Assembly: GCA_944322725.1 (NCBI GenBank)
Contig: CALUPU010000001.1
Coordinates: forward strand, 62,001 to 126,000
Length of the DNA stretch: 64,000 nucleotides
DNA from: Candidatus Gastranaerophilales bacterium
GTDB taxonomy: Bacteria; Cyanobacteriota; Vampirovibrionia; Gastranaerophilales; Gastranaerophilaceae
Reading direction: 5' to 3'
The number at the start of each line of letters is the position of its first letter. The first letter of the stretch is position 1. A model generated the notes under the pieces. It made no database searches. It was not told the DNA's origin and saw only the letters and a program-made list of their open reading frames with translations. Position numbers and translations under genes: made by a program. This document shows positions 1-9,002 of the stretch, one piece after another.

Positions 1-1861
1 CTCTTATTTTAAAGATGTCGTGTGCTGCTTTCCCAAAACCACCATGAGATGCAATTTCCATACCATATTGTTCTGATACTGGAATCAACATATCGGAATA
101 ATTTGCTGCCATCAGTTGAGGATGTATATTCTGACCGTCCATCAAAGCGTTCCAAAGATTGCCGGGCAATCCTTGGGCTTTTAATACTTTTGAATCAGTT
201 GCCGCATTGTAGACTTCTAGATGTGTATTAGGCATATGCGCATTTTCTACTATTCTTGCAGCATGTTCCCCAAACATTATATTAAATAATTTTTCATGAG
301 AATGGTCTACGCTTCCGGCAAGTTCTGCATTATGCATTAGTGTTACAATTGGTGTGTTATGCAGTTTATCCGCGAGTTCGGGATTCATTCCGTATGCCTT
401 TTTCACGGTTGTTAGTTGTCTAAGTATTGCGGAAATAGGGCCTGTCTGCCAATCATTACCTATTATCAAGTCTGCTTTTAAAGGTGTTTTTGCAGATTCG
501 TTCATCAAACTTTCTGTAAAGAATTTTGAAAAATATATAAACCTTTCTGTTTCACCTGTTGCTATTGCATCATTTCTGTATATGTTTATATTTCTGTCTT
601 CAACTATTCTTCCGTTCATATTAAATTTGGGTGAATCATAAAATACAGCTTTATATTTTGCTTTTGCAACTATGTCGCCAACTTCTTCTTTGATTACAAC
701 TTTTTCAGGATCTTTGCCGTGAGATTTTGCATTATTTCTGGCGTTTGCAAGCATAAGGTCATATTCTTCTTTTGTGATTTTATGAATTTCAATCAAATCA
801 CTTTCAAAAGTTTTATTTTCTGCCAGAGTTTTTTCTACTTCCGCCCGAACTTCAGGTGTTAACCTTTTAGAAAGAAGATTGTAATCTATACGGTCTTTAA
901 TCACATTGGACATATACATTGTTACTTCTTCATTTTGAACACCTTTATCCGTATAAATAGGAATATGCATTTTTTCAATTTCTTTGATGATTGTGGCAGG
1001 ACCTGCATCTTTGTATACACCATTATCAAATGTTCTTTTTACATATTTGTATGTTCCGTCAAATACCCCTTTTTCGTTCAGGTTTGCAATTTTGCTGTAA
1101 GTTGTATTGTTGGCTGCATTGCCGAGATACAAAGGGGTATCAAGGAACAAGTTTGCTTTTTGTTTTGTGTTAATCATCGCTGCAATGTTTGCAATAAGTT
1201 CTTTAGGTACAATAGCCATACCTCCAGTACTTGAGAATGGTTTTACTTCAGAGGTTGGTACTCTTATTGTTATTTTTTCAGGTACAGGCTGTTTTCTTTC
1301 TATTGCTCCGAGTATCCTTATGGCTGCTTCTTTTCTTAGAGAGGCATTCAATTTTTCTTCCTTTGCTCCGTAAACTTCGTTATAAACAGAAGCAAGCTTC
1401 ATTTTCTTTCCATTTACATCAACTATTTTGGTAATGAAGTTATCCGTCTTATTGTTCGCTGCAGCAGCAATAGAAAGAATTTCTCCATGCAGGTCTTTCT
1501 TTACACCGTCTATTACTCCATCGTGAAATTTCCCCAAATCTTTTATCTGTGTATCAAGTTTGTTGTTAGTTGCCTTGAGGTTTTCATTAAGTATATTTAA
1601 TGTGTTTTCAAGCTTATTGATTTGTTTAAAGGATGTCTTACCTCTACGCAAAGCAATACCGGCTACTCCTAAAGATGCCAGTGCTATTGCAGAGGATATG
1701 TATATTGCACTTTTAAGTTTTTGAGGTTTTTTTAATTTGGGCTGTTTTTCCAGATTTGCAGTTTGTGCGTTAGTGATTGTCGGAGTGCTTGAAGTATTGT
1801 TGTAGAATCCGGTTTTTAATAAACTTTCTCCTGTAAATGAGATTCTTTTAATTGCACACAT
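1..1861 (-). CDS. Membrane-anchored glycogen/starch synthase-like glycosyltransferase (GT5), partial
   Basis: Runs off the left edge; 620 residues are visible from ATG 1861. GT5 enzymes transfer glucose from ADP- or UDP-glucose to alpha-glucans. Seen: near residues 207-217 'EVKPFSSTGGM' matches the N-terminal KTGGL sugar-nucleotide loop of GT5, with K replaced by S. Later 'ERFIYFSK' and 'IIGNDWQTGPI' match the conserved GT5 NDWQT block, and 'TLMHNAEL' matches the TIHN block. The C-terminal GT-B half lies outside the window. Unusual: about 200 residues precede the catalytic domain, with a hydrophobic segment at about 51-71, RRGK after it, then a predicted helical region. The N-terminus 'ISFTGES' looks like no Sec signal. 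Start chosen because AAAGAGGGAAAGTT precedes the ATG. The family is clear; enzyme activity and topology are inferred. Confidence 0.8.
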   Translation of the reverse strand, partial: MCAIKRISFTGESLLKTGFYNNTSSTPTITNAQTANLEKQPKLKKPQKLKSAIYISSAIALASLGVAGIALRRGKTSFKQINKLENTLNILNENLKATNNKLDTQIKDLGKFHDGVIDGVKKDLHGEILSIAAAANNKTDNFITKIVDVNGKKMKLASVYNEVYGAKEEKLNASLRKEAAIRILGAIERKQPVPEKITIRVPTSEVKPFSSTGGMAIVPKELIANIAAMINTKQKANLFLDTPLYLGNAANNTTYSKIANLNEKGVFDGTYKYVKRTFDNGVYKDAGPATIIKEIEKMHIPIYTDKGVQNEEVTMYMSNVIKDRIDYNLLSKRLTPEVRAEVEKTLAENKTFESDLIEIHKITKEEYDLMLANARNNAKSHGKDPEKVVIKEEVGDIVAKAKYKAVFYDSPKFNMNGRIVEDRNINIYRNDAIATGETERFIYFSKFFTESLMNESAKTPLKADLIIGNDWQTGPISAILRQLTTVKKAYGMNPELADKLHNTPIVTLMHNAELAGSVDHSHEKLFNIMFGEHAARIVENAHMPNTHLEVYNAATDSKVLKAQGLPGNLWNALMDGQNIHPQLMAANYSDMLIPVSEQYGMEIASHGGFGKAAHDIFKIR

Positions 1862-2148
1862 AACTTTCCCTCTTTTTCTATAAATAAATGCAGAATTTTA
1901 CACGTACTAAAACGCGTAATTTATTATTTTTGCTGTTTCCCCAAAGAAAATATATAAATATTTACATTAGTGTAATATGCAGTAAAATAATAAATATTAA
2001 TTCAAGAATAATCCCAAACTATTTATAATTATAATTAGCCATGCAGGCAGTTGTCAATAAACGAAGATAGTAATTCTTTTTTGCTTTACTATTCATCATG
2101 TTTTTATGAAAATAGTACTGTACGGATGATAAAAACATGAGGTGTATT
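1862..2148. other. Divergent intergenic region, GT5-like gene / pgk
   Basis: About 290 bases without a gene. It must hold the promoters of two divergent genes. A small dyad TTACA-TTAG-TGTAA lies near 1961-1974, on the GT5 side. No convincing consensus sigma70 promoter or structured RNA is visible. Confidence 0.4.
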
Positions 2149-3354
2149 ATGAAAAAATCAGTTCACGATCTTGGTGACATCAAAGGTAAAAGAGCGCTGG
2201 TGCGTGTTGATGTAAATGTCCCTATGGACGAAAACAAAAATGTTACTGATGATACAAGAATCAAAGCAATTCTGCCTACATTACAATTCTTAAAAGATAA
2301 AGGTGCAAAAATTATTCTTATGGCACACCTTGGCAGACCTAAAGGAGAATGGAAAGTTGAAGAATTTTCTCTTGAACCTGTTGCAAAATATTTGTCAAAA
2401 GTTCTTGGTGAAGAAGTATTGTTTGTAAAATCTCCGGTCGGCGAAGGTGCAGACAAAGAACTTGAAGCACTCAAAGACGGTCAGGTTGCATTGCTTGAAA
2501 ATATCAGATTCTACAAAGCAGAAGAAGCAAAAGATGATGATATGACTTTTGCTAACGAACTCGCAAAACTTGGTGACTTCTATGTCAACGATGCTTTTGG
2601 TGCTGCTCACAGAAACCACACTTCAACAGCTAAACTGGCAAAAGTTTTGAAACCCGCTGTATCAGGTCTTTTGATGGAAAAAGAATTAAGATGTCTTTCT
2701 CAAGCACTTGATAATCCTGTAAGACCTTTCACAGCTGTTGTCGGCGGAGCAAAAGTTTCTTCTAAAATCGGTGTTTTAGAAAACTTAATCGACAAAGTCG
2801 ACAATCTTATTATTGGCGGCGGTATGGCTTATACATTTGTAAAAGCTAACGGCGGTAAAATAGGAAACTCTATCTGTGAAGATGACCAGATGTATGTTGC
2901 AAAGGCTATTGAAAAAAAAGCTGCTGATAAAGGCGTAAAAATTGTTATGGCTACAGATGTTCTTGCTGCTGATGATTTCTCTGGCAACGGAACAAATAAA
3001 TTCGTTAAAATTAACGAAATACCTGACGGATTTGAAGGCGTAGATGCAGGTGAAGAATCAAGAAAAGCTTTTGCTGATGTTCTTAAATCTTCAAAAACAA
3101 TTCTTATGAACGGTCCTGTCGGTGCTTTTGAAAATCCTAAATTTGCTGAAGGTACAAAAGCTGTATTGGAAGCTATTGTAGAAGCTACTAAAAACGGTGC
3201 TGTGTCAGTTATAGGCGGTGGTGATTCTGTTAGCGCAGCTAAAAAATTCTGCAATTCAGATGACTTTACTCACGTTTCTACAGGCGGCGGTGCTTCTCTT
3301 GAATTTATTGAAGGTAAAGTTCTTCCGGGCGTAGCAGCTCTTGATGACAAGTAA
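2149..3354 (+). CDS. pgk: Phosphoglycerate kinase
   Basis: Catalyses 1,3-bisphosphoglycerate + ADP to 3-phosphoglycerate + ATP in cytosolic glycolysis. The 401 residues are a normal length. RVDVNVP is at about 19-25, HLGRPKGE at 60-67, NDAFGAAHRNHTS is the mid-domain substrate loop, GPVGAFE and GGGDSVSA form the C-terminal nucleotide site, and STGGGASLEF closes the protein. Start: an upstream in-frame ATG exists at 2137, but GAGGT at 2139-2143 sits 5 nt before ATG 2149, which begins MKKSVHDLGD, so 2149 is preferred. Monocistronic, ending at the hairpin at 3380. Confidence 0.97.
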   Translation: MKKSVHDLGDIKGKRALVRVDVNVPMDENKNVTDDTRIKAILPTLQFLKDKGAKIILMAHLGRPKGEWKVEEFSLEPVAKYLSKVLGEEVLFVKSPVGEGADKELEALKDGQVALLENIRFYKAEEAKDDDMTFANELAKLGDFYVNDAFGAAHRNHTSTAKLAKVLKPAVSGLLMEKELRCLSQALDNPVRPFTAVVGGAKVSSKIGVLENLIDKVDNLIIGGGMAYTFVKANGGKIGNSICEDDQMYVAKAIEKKAADKGVKIVMATDVLAADDFSGNGTNKFVKINEIPDGFEGVDAGEESRKAFADVLKSSKTILMNGPVGAFENPKFAEGTKAVLEAIVEATKNGAVSVIGGGDSVSAAKKFCNSDDFTHVSTGGGASLEFIEGKVLPGVAALDDK

Positions 3355-3379
3355 TTAAAATTTACTTAATAATTAAAGA

Positions 3380-3407
3380 GACCTCTTTGTATAAAGAGGT
3401 CCTTTTT
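3380..3407. terminator. Rho-independent terminator between convergent pgk and trpB
   Basis: Perfect 9-bp stem GACCTCTTT/AAAGAGGTC with loop GTAT, followed on the + strand by CTTTTT. It serves pgk and may also stop trpB transcripts. Confidence 0.85.
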
Positions 3408-3422
3408 ATCTGATATTTCTTC

Positions 3423-4625
3423 TTATACAAGAAGCTGCAGCAGTCTTTCCGTATCTTTGTCGCCTCTTCCGGAGAGATTGACGACAACAATATCATTTTT
3501 AGTTGTTTCAGGCATGAGTTTTTCAAGATAAGCAACAGCATGGGCTGATTCTATTGCTGGGATAATACCCTCTAGTCTGGAAAGTCTTGCAAATGCCTGT
3601 ACTGCTTCATCATCTGTAATTGGTTCATATTTTGCTTTGCCTGTGTCGTGAAGATAGCAGTGTTCCGGTCCGCAGCCGGGATAATCAAGACCTGCTGAGA
3701 TTGAATATGATTCTCCAACATTTCCGTCTTTGTCGCACAGCACATACTGGCGTTTTCCGTGAAGAATCATTTTTCTGCCTTTTGCCAGACTTGCGGCGGT
3801 TTTGCCGGTATCAACACCTTCACCTGCTGCTTCCAGCCCTATAAGCTTTACTTCGGGATTATCCATAAAAGCGTGAAATGCTCCGATTGCATTACTTCCT
3901 CCGCCTATACAGGCAAGAACATAATCGGGTAATCTGCCTTCTTTTTCCATACACTGGTGTTTGATTTCATTTCCTATTATTGATTGGAAAAATCTTACAA
4001 TCTTTGGATACGGATGCGGTCCTACAGCAGAACCCAGTATGTAGAATACCTCATCACTGTGTCTTATCCAGTAGTCAATCGCTGCATCGCAGGCATCTGA
4101 GAGTGTTTTGGTTCCTGTGTCTACTGAGTGAACTTTGGCTCCTAGAAGTTTCATTCTTTCGACATTTAAATGCTGTCGAATTATGTCTTTTTCGCCCATA
4201 AATACATCGCAATCAAGACCGAGTAAGGTCGCTGCCGTGGCAGAGGCAACACCATGCTGACCTGCGCCTGTTTCTGCAATAACTTTTTTTGCTCCCATTC
4301 TTTTGGCAAGCAGAGCCTGACCGATGACGTTGTTGATTTTGTGGGCACCTGTATGGTTAAGGTCTTCTCTTTTTAGATAAATTTTGCCTTTGCCATAGTG
4401 ATTTGTCAGATTTTTGGCAAAATACAAAGGTGTAGGACGTCCCGAATAGTCCTTGAGCAAGTCATAAACTTGTTTTAAAAAGTTTTGGTCATTGATTGCT
4501 TTTTCAAATTCTTCATTCAGCCTGTTTAATACATTTTTAAAATCTTCCGGCACAAATGCTCCGCCAAATTCTCCAAAAAAGCCGTCTTTGTCAGGCAAAT
4601 TATATTTTAAATCTTTTACAAACAT
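3423..4625 (-). CDS. trpB: Tryptophan synthase beta chain
   Basis: PLP enzyme joining indole and serine to give tryptophan, normally in an alpha2beta2 complex with TrpA. 400 residues from ATG 4625; CGGAG lies 7 nt upstream, whereas the longer frame from 4661 adds 12 unconserved residues. PLP lysine K96 is in [17 protein letters not shown] and the phosphate loop GGGSNAIG are intact, as is the C-terminal NLSGRGDKD. trpA and the other trp genes are not in the window, so trpB is a singleton here. Confidence 0.96.
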   Translation of the reverse strand: MFVKDLKYNLPDKDGFFGEFGGAFVPEDFKNVLNRLNEEFEKAINDQNFLKQVYDLLKDYSGRPTPLYFAKNLTNHYGKGKIYLKREDLNHTGAHKINNVIGQALLAKRMGAKKVIAETGAGQHGVASATAATLLGLDCDVFMGEKDIIRQHLNVERMKLLGAKVHSVDTGTKTLSDACDAAIDYWIRHSDEVFYILGSAVGPHPYPKIVRFFQSIIGNEIKHQCMEKEGRLPDYVLACIGGGSNAIGAFHAFMDNPEVKLIGLEAAGEGVDTGKTAASLAKGRKMILHGKRQYVLCDKDGNVGESYSISAGLDYPGCGPEHCYLHDTGKAKYEPITDDEAVQAFARLSRLEGIIPAIESAHAVAYLEKLMPETTKNDIVVVNLSGRGDKDTERLLQLLV

Positions 4626-4670
4626 ATTTAACTCCGTTTTTGGATATGGATATTGGAGCATTGTAACAAA

Positions 4671-4700
4671 AAAAGAGCAGATATTACATCTGCTCTTTTT
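4671..4700 (-). terminator. Terminator downstream of the winged-helix gene
   Basis: Perfect 12-bp stem AAAAGAGCAGAT/ATCTGCTCTTTT, loop ATTAC. It lies after the stop of the minus-strand gene at 4717 and before the trpB start, so trpB probably has its own promoter in the short space below it. Confidence 0.85.
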
Positions 4701-4716
4701 AATTTTATTTCAAAAA

Positions 4717-4935
4717 CTAGTTGTTAACTTCTTCTGTAAGTCTAACTTTTGTTCTTGCACCTTTACCTGATAAATCAGCTTTACCTTCATGTGATAACCA
4801 GCCGATACCCATGTTTACAAAGTTTTCGCTTAAATCTAATTCTTTTTGGATTTTAGAAATAGTTGCTTCACTATTTTTTTGATCTGCTAAAAATTCATAA
4901 ACTTTTCCAGCTGCTTCGCCAATGTAATAATTCAT
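4717..4935 (-). CDS. Small winged helix-turn-helix protein (DUF2582-like)
   Basis: 72 residues, resembling the DUF2582 single winged-helix family found in many anaerobes. Seen: 'IGEAAGKVYEFL' opens helix 1, 'SKIQKELDLSENFVNMGIGWL' is the HTH pair, and 'GKADLSGKGARTKVRL' would be the beta wing. GAAGGAG sits about 10 nt before the ATG. Neighbours give no functional hint; the gene is monocistronic between a terminator and the divergent leuD promoter. A DNA-binding role is inferred from fold only. Confidence 0.75.
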   Translation of the reverse strand: MNYYIGEAAGKVYEFLADQKNSEATISKIQKELDLSENFVNMGIGWLSHEGKADLSGKGARTKVRLTEEVNN

Positions 4936-4993
4936 CTCTTAAATCTCCTTCTTCTTGTATCACAAACAGATAAATTTATATTACTATTTATAG

Positions 4994-4999
4994 TATAAT
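4994..4999 (+). promoter_or_regulatory. -10 box of the leuD-leuB operon
   Basis: TATAAT, 28 nt before the leuD ATG and upstream of TGGAG (5016-5020). No good -35 is visible at normal spacing. Confidence 0.5.
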
Positions 5000-5027
5000 T
5001 TTGGATATTTGTAAATGGAGTTTAGTC

Positions 5028-5528
5028 ATGAATACACCACTTGTAGGAAATTGTTTTAAATATAGTGACAATATTGATACTGATGTTATAATACCGGCTC
5101 GATATTTGAATACATCCGATGAAAAAGAACTTGCATCACATTGTCTGGAGGATATTGATGCAGAATTTATAAAGGAAGTCAGACAGGGGGATATCATAGT
5201 TGCCGGAGAAAACTTCGGCTGTGGAAGTTCCAGAGAACACGCCCCAATAGCTATTAAAGCCAGTGGTATATCTGTAGTAATTGCAAAATCTTTTGCAAGA
5301 ATATTTTTTAGAAATGCTATTAATATAGGTCTTCCTATTTTGGAAAATTCTCAACTTGCGGATGATTGTGATAAAGGTGATAAAATTTCTGTGGATTTGC
5401 AAAACGGTATAGTCAAAAATCTAACCCAAAATAAAGAATACAAATGCGAAAAATTTCCGCCTGAAATTCAAGAATTGATTGCACAGGGCGGGTTGATTAA
5501 TTACACCAAGAAAAAGTTAGGAGTATAA
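5028..5528 (+). CDS. leuD: 3-isopropylmalate dehydratase small subunit
   Basis: Small (swivel) subunit of the aconitase-type enzyme that isomerises 2- to 3-isopropylmalate in leucine synthesis. 166 residues from ATG 5028 with TGGAG 7 nt upstream. Signature: '[14 protein letters not shown]', '[14 protein letters not shown]', and '[18 protein letters not shown]'. This short form pairs with the LeuC type found in anaerobes. leuB follows after 1 nt; the essential large subunit leuC is not in the window. Confidence 0.95.
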   Translation: MNTPLVGNCFKYSDNIDTDVIIPARYLNTSDEKELASHCLEDIDAEFIKEVRQGDIIVAGENFGCGSSREHAPIAIKASGISVVIAKSFARIFFRNAINIGLPILENSQLADDCDKGDKISVDLQNGIVKNLTQNKEYKCEKFPPEIQELIAQGGLINYTKKKLGV

Positions 5529-5529
5529 A

Positions 5530-6606
5530 GTGAGATATAAAATAGCATTGCTTGGCGGAGATGGTATAGGTCCTGCTGTAATTAATGAAGGTGTAAAAGT
5601 TTTAAATGCCGTAGGAAAAAAGTTTGGCATAGATTTTGAATATGAAAAAGCGCTGATTGGCGGATGTGCGTATGATGATTGCGGCACACCTTTGCCGGTT
5701 TCTACAATAGCTGCTGCAAAAGAGGCGGATGCTGTTTATCTTGGTGCTGTAGGAGATTGGAAATATGACTCGCTGCCTGCTGATGTACGACCTGAAAAAG
5801 CACTGCTCGGTATAAGAAAAGAACTTAACCTTTTTGCCAATTTGAGACCCGCAATTGTTTTTGATGAACTGGTTGCGTCATCTACATTGAAGCCGGAAGT
5901 TGTTAAAGGTGTGGATATCATGATGGTAAGAGAACTCACCGGTGATGTTTATTTTGGACAGCCTCGCGGCATAGAGATGAGAGATGGACAACGTGCAGGT
6001 TTTAACAATATGATTTATTATGAAAGTGAAATTGAACGAATCGCCAATGTTGCTTTTGAAACAGCAATGAAGCGTAATAAAAAATTGTGCTCCGTTGACA
6101 AGGCAAATGTTCTTGATTGTTCTCGTCTATGGAGAGAGGTTGTAACAAAAGTATCTGAACAATATCCGGATGTTGAACTGTCTCATATGTATGTAGACAA
6201 TGCTGCAATGCAATTAATCAGAAATCCTAAACAATTTGATGTTGTTGTGACAGGCAATATATTCGGTGATATTTTGTCTGATGAAGCTTCTATGCTTTCA
6301 GGTTCTTTAGGAATGCTTCCAAGTGCAAGCCTGTCCGATAGCAGAAAAGGTATGTATGAGCCGATACACGGTTCCGCACCTGATTTGAAAGGTAAAAATA
6401 TTGTAAATCCTATTGCAACAATACTCTCGGCGGCAATGATGTTAAGATACAGTTTTTCCAAAAATGAGGAAGCCTTGACTATTGAAAATGCAGTGAAGTC
6501 TGTCTTAAAAAAAGGTTACAGAACACAGGATATTTATACATCCGGCTTAACCCTTGTCTCTACTGATAAAATGGGTGATTTGATTGCATCAGAAATATTA
6601 AATTAA
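5530..6606 (+). CDS. leuB: 3-isopropylmalate dehydrogenase
   Basis: NAD-dependent oxidative decarboxylation of 3-isopropylmalate, the step after LeuCD. 358 residues, usual length. GTG start at 5530, with AGGAG at 5519-5523 overlapping the end of leuD. Motifs: 'GGDGIGPAV' at the N-terminus, 'GAVGDWKYD', '[10 protein letters not shown]', the metal-binding '[10 protein letters not shown]', and the NAD-binding '[18 protein letters not shown]'. Translationally coupled to leuD. Confidence 0.97.
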   Translation: MRYKIALLGGDGIGPAVINEGVKVLNAVGKKFGIDFEYEKALIGGCAYDDCGTPLPVSTIAAAKEADAVYLGAVGDWKYDSLPADVRPEKALLGIRKELNLFANLRPAIVFDELVASSTLKPEVVKGVDIMMVRELTGDVYFGQPRGIEMRDGQRAGFNNMIYYESEIERIANVAFETAMKRNKKLCSVDKANVLDCSRLWREVVTKVSEQYPDVELSHMYVDNAAMQLIRNPKQFDVVVTGNIFGDILSDEASMLSGSLGMLPSASLSDSRKGMYEPIHGSAPDLKGKNIVNPIATILSAAMMLRYSFSKNEEALTIENAVKSVLKKGYRTQDIYTSGLTLVSTDKMGDLIASEILN

Positions 6607-6765
6607 AGAATTAGGTAAAAAAGATGTTTAAAAAATATCTCAAACGGGTATTATATAAATAGCGGGTTAGATTACATCCAGGCACTTTTTTCGGGGTTGC
6701 GATAAAAAAAAGTTTGCGGGCTTGGTCTAAAAGTTTTCTGACCTGCTTCTTTTTTTGTAAAAAAA

Positions 6766-6785
6766 TGGGCATAAAATTATGCCCA
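6766..6785 (-). terminator. Terminator overlapping the stop of the radical-SAM-like gene
   Basis: TGGGCATA/TATGCCCA 8-bp stem with loop AAAT. On the minus strand it is followed by a U-run (complement of A-run 6760-6765). The stop codon at 6777-6779 lies inside the hairpin. The rest of 6607-6765 holds only a weak imperfect hairpin (about 6725-6750) followed by TTCTTTTTTT that may end leuB. Confidence 0.75.
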
Positions 6786-7637
6786 GCTGTTTGTATATAT
6801 TCTTTTGCCAAATGCTTTGCATTGCAGACATTCTTCCGTTTCAAGGTAGCATTTTTTGCTGAAATCATTTAAAGTTGCTCCGGAACGTCCTCTGTAATCG
6901 TTTATTAAAAGCGGGCAATTATATACACCTGATTTTGTTAAAAGTCTTGATGACATACAATCAAGGTTGAATTCATCAGTAATTTCTTTTTCGTTTAAAT
7001 CTGTATTTTGATTTTCTCTGCCTGCTTTGATATCAGGAATAAAACAAAAATTTATATCTTCTGTTTCAAATTTGAATTTTTTACCGAGTTCTATAAAACC
7101 CTCTTTTAATTGTTCAATATTTTTCGAGTTTGATTTAATAACAAGTATTGGGTTGAATCCGTATTTATTCAAGGATGTTACTGCATGGAGCGCTTTTCTG
7201 AAAGAACCTCTGCCTGCAATTTCGTCATTTGTTTTTTCATCGTAATGATTAAATTCAATCTTAAAAACAATTTCGTTTGTTCCTTCTTCTTCGACTCTTT
7301 TTAAGAATCTTGATTTTTTATCATTGATACAACTCCCGTCCGAAAATATTGTTACGGACGATACAGCCAGGCATAATCTCAGTATATGATTAAATTCAGG
7401 ATGGGACATTGAGTTTTTACCCGTAAGATATATATATTTTAATTTTGTTTTATCAATCTGTTTTAATGCATCTTTTATTTCATCAAGTTGAAGATATTTT
7501 TTATTCTTCTGGTTAAAGCTTCTGCTTCTGTATACGTTAAAATTTTTGTCCTGCGGTTTTGAGTATTCTAAATCTATAAAAAGGTGATTTAATTCCCCAA
7601 GGTTTACGCATTCTGCTTGAATAATGGAATTATTCAT
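6777..7637 (-). CDS. Radical-SAM-like protein lacking the CX3CX2C motif
   Basis: 286 residues. The layout follows radical SAM/SPASM proteins: an N-terminal strand 'NHLFIDLEY' (residues 17-25), then 'IYLTGKNSMSHPEF' where active enzymes have the GGEP strand, then 'GRGSFRKALHAVTSL', and a C-terminal Cys cluster with C241, C263, C270 and C273 around 'NCPLLINDYRGRSG'. What is missing is the CX3CX2C loop that should follow residue 25: residues 26-50 contain no cysteine. GGEP is also replaced by GKNS. The C-terminal, twitch/SPASM-like cysteines are kept. AGGAGGA precedes the ATG. I infer a non-catalytic relative or a protein that uses only an auxiliary cluster. Confidence 0.6.
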   Translation of the reverse strand: MNNSIIQAECVNLGELNHLFIDLEYSKPQDKNFNVYRSRSFNQKNKKYLQLDEIKDALKQIDKTKLKYIYLTGKNSMSHPEFNHILRLCLAVSSVTIFSDGSCINDKKSRFLKRVEEEGTNEIVFKIEFNHYDEKTNDEIAGRGSFRKALHAVTSLNKYGFNPILVIKSNSKNIEQLKEGFIELGKKFKFETEDINFCFIPDIKAGRENQNTDLNEKEITDEFNLDCMSSRLLTKSGVYNCPLLINDYRGRSGATLNDFSKKCYLETEECLQCKAFGKRIYTNSWA

Positions 7638-7863
7638 TCTTACTATTCCTCCTTATGTGCTCAAATCTTTGTTAAGATTCTAGTTTGAATACTAAATTTA
7701 ATAAATAGCACAGGTGTATATAAAATTTTTAATCCTTTTGCTATGTACAAAATAAATTTTTGTAGTTTTTTGCATTTGAAAAGACTTTTCTAAATATTAT
7801 CAATGATATTTTTAAAGAAAATTATCTAAAAGCCGACTCTTTAATTATAAAAGGAGGGCTTTT

Positions 7864-8034
7864 ATGGCTGAAATAATAGAAAATATGCATGGAAGAAGAT
7901 TGATACGGATGTCTACGGATGATGTTATATCTCTTGTAAAAACATATCAGACTTTTGCCTGCGAATCTTTATCATATTCTGAAATAAGAGAAAAATTGGA
8001 TAAATCCGATATATATATTCCAGAAGATTTTTAA
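7864..8034 (+). CDS. Small acidic protein, 56 residues, unknown
   Basis: ATG at 7864 behind a strong AAGGAGGG (about 7850-7857). The product begins MAEIIENMHGRR and ends with DIYIPEDF. It is helical and charged, with one Cys, no signal peptide and no membrane segment. Family not recognised. The strong ribosome binding site, independent position and protein-like composition support a real gene. The 226 bases before it, back to the divergent radical-SAM-like gene, show no other gene. Confidence 0.6.
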   Translation: MAEIIENMHGRRLIRMSTDDVISLVKTYQTFACESLSYSEIREKLDKSDIYIPEDF

Positions 8035-8090
8035 CTTGCTAACTCAAATAAATATTGCTATAATCTAGCCAAAGGAAATGGAGGATTGCA

Positions 8091-8405
8091 ATGAAAAAAC
8101 TTTCTACAATCTTATTGGCAGCAGTATTTATGTTTGGTGCAGGTGCATCATTTGCAGCTACAAATCCGCTTGCAGAATATCAGGCAAAAAGAGATGCTGC
8201 TATAAAAAAACAAGATGCTAAAATAAATGAAATTCAGAAAAAACAACTCGAAGCACAAAAGAAAAGAGAAGCTGACAAAGAAGCATACCGAAAAAAACAA
8301 GAAGCTTATAAAAAACAGCAGCAGGCTAAAAAAGAAGCATATCAAAAGAAACAACAGCAGAGAAAAGATGCTATAAAAAATTTAAAAGATTCTTTTAAAT
8401 TTTAA
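8091..8405 (+). CDS. Secreted Lys/Gln-rich coiled-coil protein
   Basis: 104 residues. A Sec signal peptide (about 1-22, cleavage near ASFAA) is followed by an almost uninterrupted charged helix built of K, Q, E and A with imperfect repeats such as EAYKKQQQAKK and EAYQKKQQQRK. GGAGG lies before the ATG and a terminator follows directly. No enzymatic motif. The next gene encodes a Skp/OmpH-like chaperone, so an envelope role is plausible. Confidence 0.65.
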   Translation: MKKLSTILLAAVFMFGAGASFAATNPLAEYQAKRDAAIKKQDAKINEIQKKQLEAQKKREADKEAYRKKQEAYKKQQQAKKEAYQKKQQQRKDAIKNLKDSFKF

Positions 8406-8411
8406 TAAATT

Positions 8412-8442
8412 AAAAGCGGGTAAAAAATTACCCGCTTTTTTT
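8412..8442 (+). terminator. Rho-independent terminator
   Basis: Perfect 12-bp stem AAAAGCGGGTAA/TTACCCGCTTTT, loop AAAA, followed by a T-run. It ends the coiled-coil gene. Confidence 0.9.
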
Positions 8443-8519
8443 AATAAGTTTATATTTACTATTTTCAATAAATATGCTAATCTTATTAAAAATCAGAATA
8501 AAAGAAAAGAGAGAGTTTA

Positions 8520-8957
8520 ATGAAAAAATTATTTGCTTTAATTGCAGTTCTTGCTATGGCTGCACCTGTATTTGCCGCAGACAAGTATGCCTCTGTTGAC
8601 ATTGATAAGGTTTTAAAAGGTTATAAAAAAACTGAAACTATAAACAAAACTTTCCAAAAGCGTGAAGCGGATATCAGAGTATTTATTGTTGATGCCCAGA
8701 AAAGTGTTGTAGGCGCTACAACTGATGCGGAAAGAAAAAAACTTGAAGATAAATATGCAAAAGAATTAAAAGCAAAAATGGACAAACTCCAAAAAGATAA
8801 AATAGCAGCACTTCAAGGGCTTGAAAAAGATGTAAGAAATGCAATTAATGCTGAAGGTAAAAAAGGTATTTATGCTTTGATTTTAACAAGCAATAACGCT
8901 CTTTACGGTGCGGTTGACATTTCTGACAGCATAATAAAGACATTAAATGCTCAATAG
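8520..8957 (+). CDS. OmpH/Skp-like periplasmic chaperone
   Basis: 145 residues with a signal peptide (about 1-19, ending VFAA). The mature start 'YASVDIDKVLKGYKK' matches the OmpH/Skp N-terminal strand and first helix turn. The middle is a long charged coiled coil and the end 'GAVDISDSIIKTLN' matches the usual DIT..Vl..LN tail. Skp-family proteins hold unfolded outer-membrane proteins in the periplasm, which implies an outer membrane. GAGAGAG precedes the ATG; a terminator follows. Confidence 0.8.
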   Translation: MKKLFALIAVLAMAAPVFAADKYASVDIDKVLKGYKKTETINKTFQKREADIRVFIVDAQKSVVGATTDAERKKLEDKYAKELKAKMDKLQKDKIAALQGLEKDVRNAINAEGKKGIYALILTSNNALYGAVDISDSIIKTLNAQ

Positions 8958-8973
8958 AAGAAAAAATCATATA

Positions 8974-9002
8974 AAAAAGCCTCTGATTTTCAGAGGCTTT
9001 TT
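8974..9002. terminator. Bidirectional terminator
   Basis: Stem GCCTCTGA/TCAGAGGC extended by A/T pairs, loop TTT, U-runs on both strands. It lies between convergent genes ending at 8957 and 9003. Confidence 0.85.

Noticed and set aside
6661-6760. Possible tRNA in the leuB/radical-SAM gap (GCGGG..., GGTTAGATTACATCC)
   Set aside because: Cannot be folded into acceptor, D, anticodon and T arms; no CCA or paired ends.
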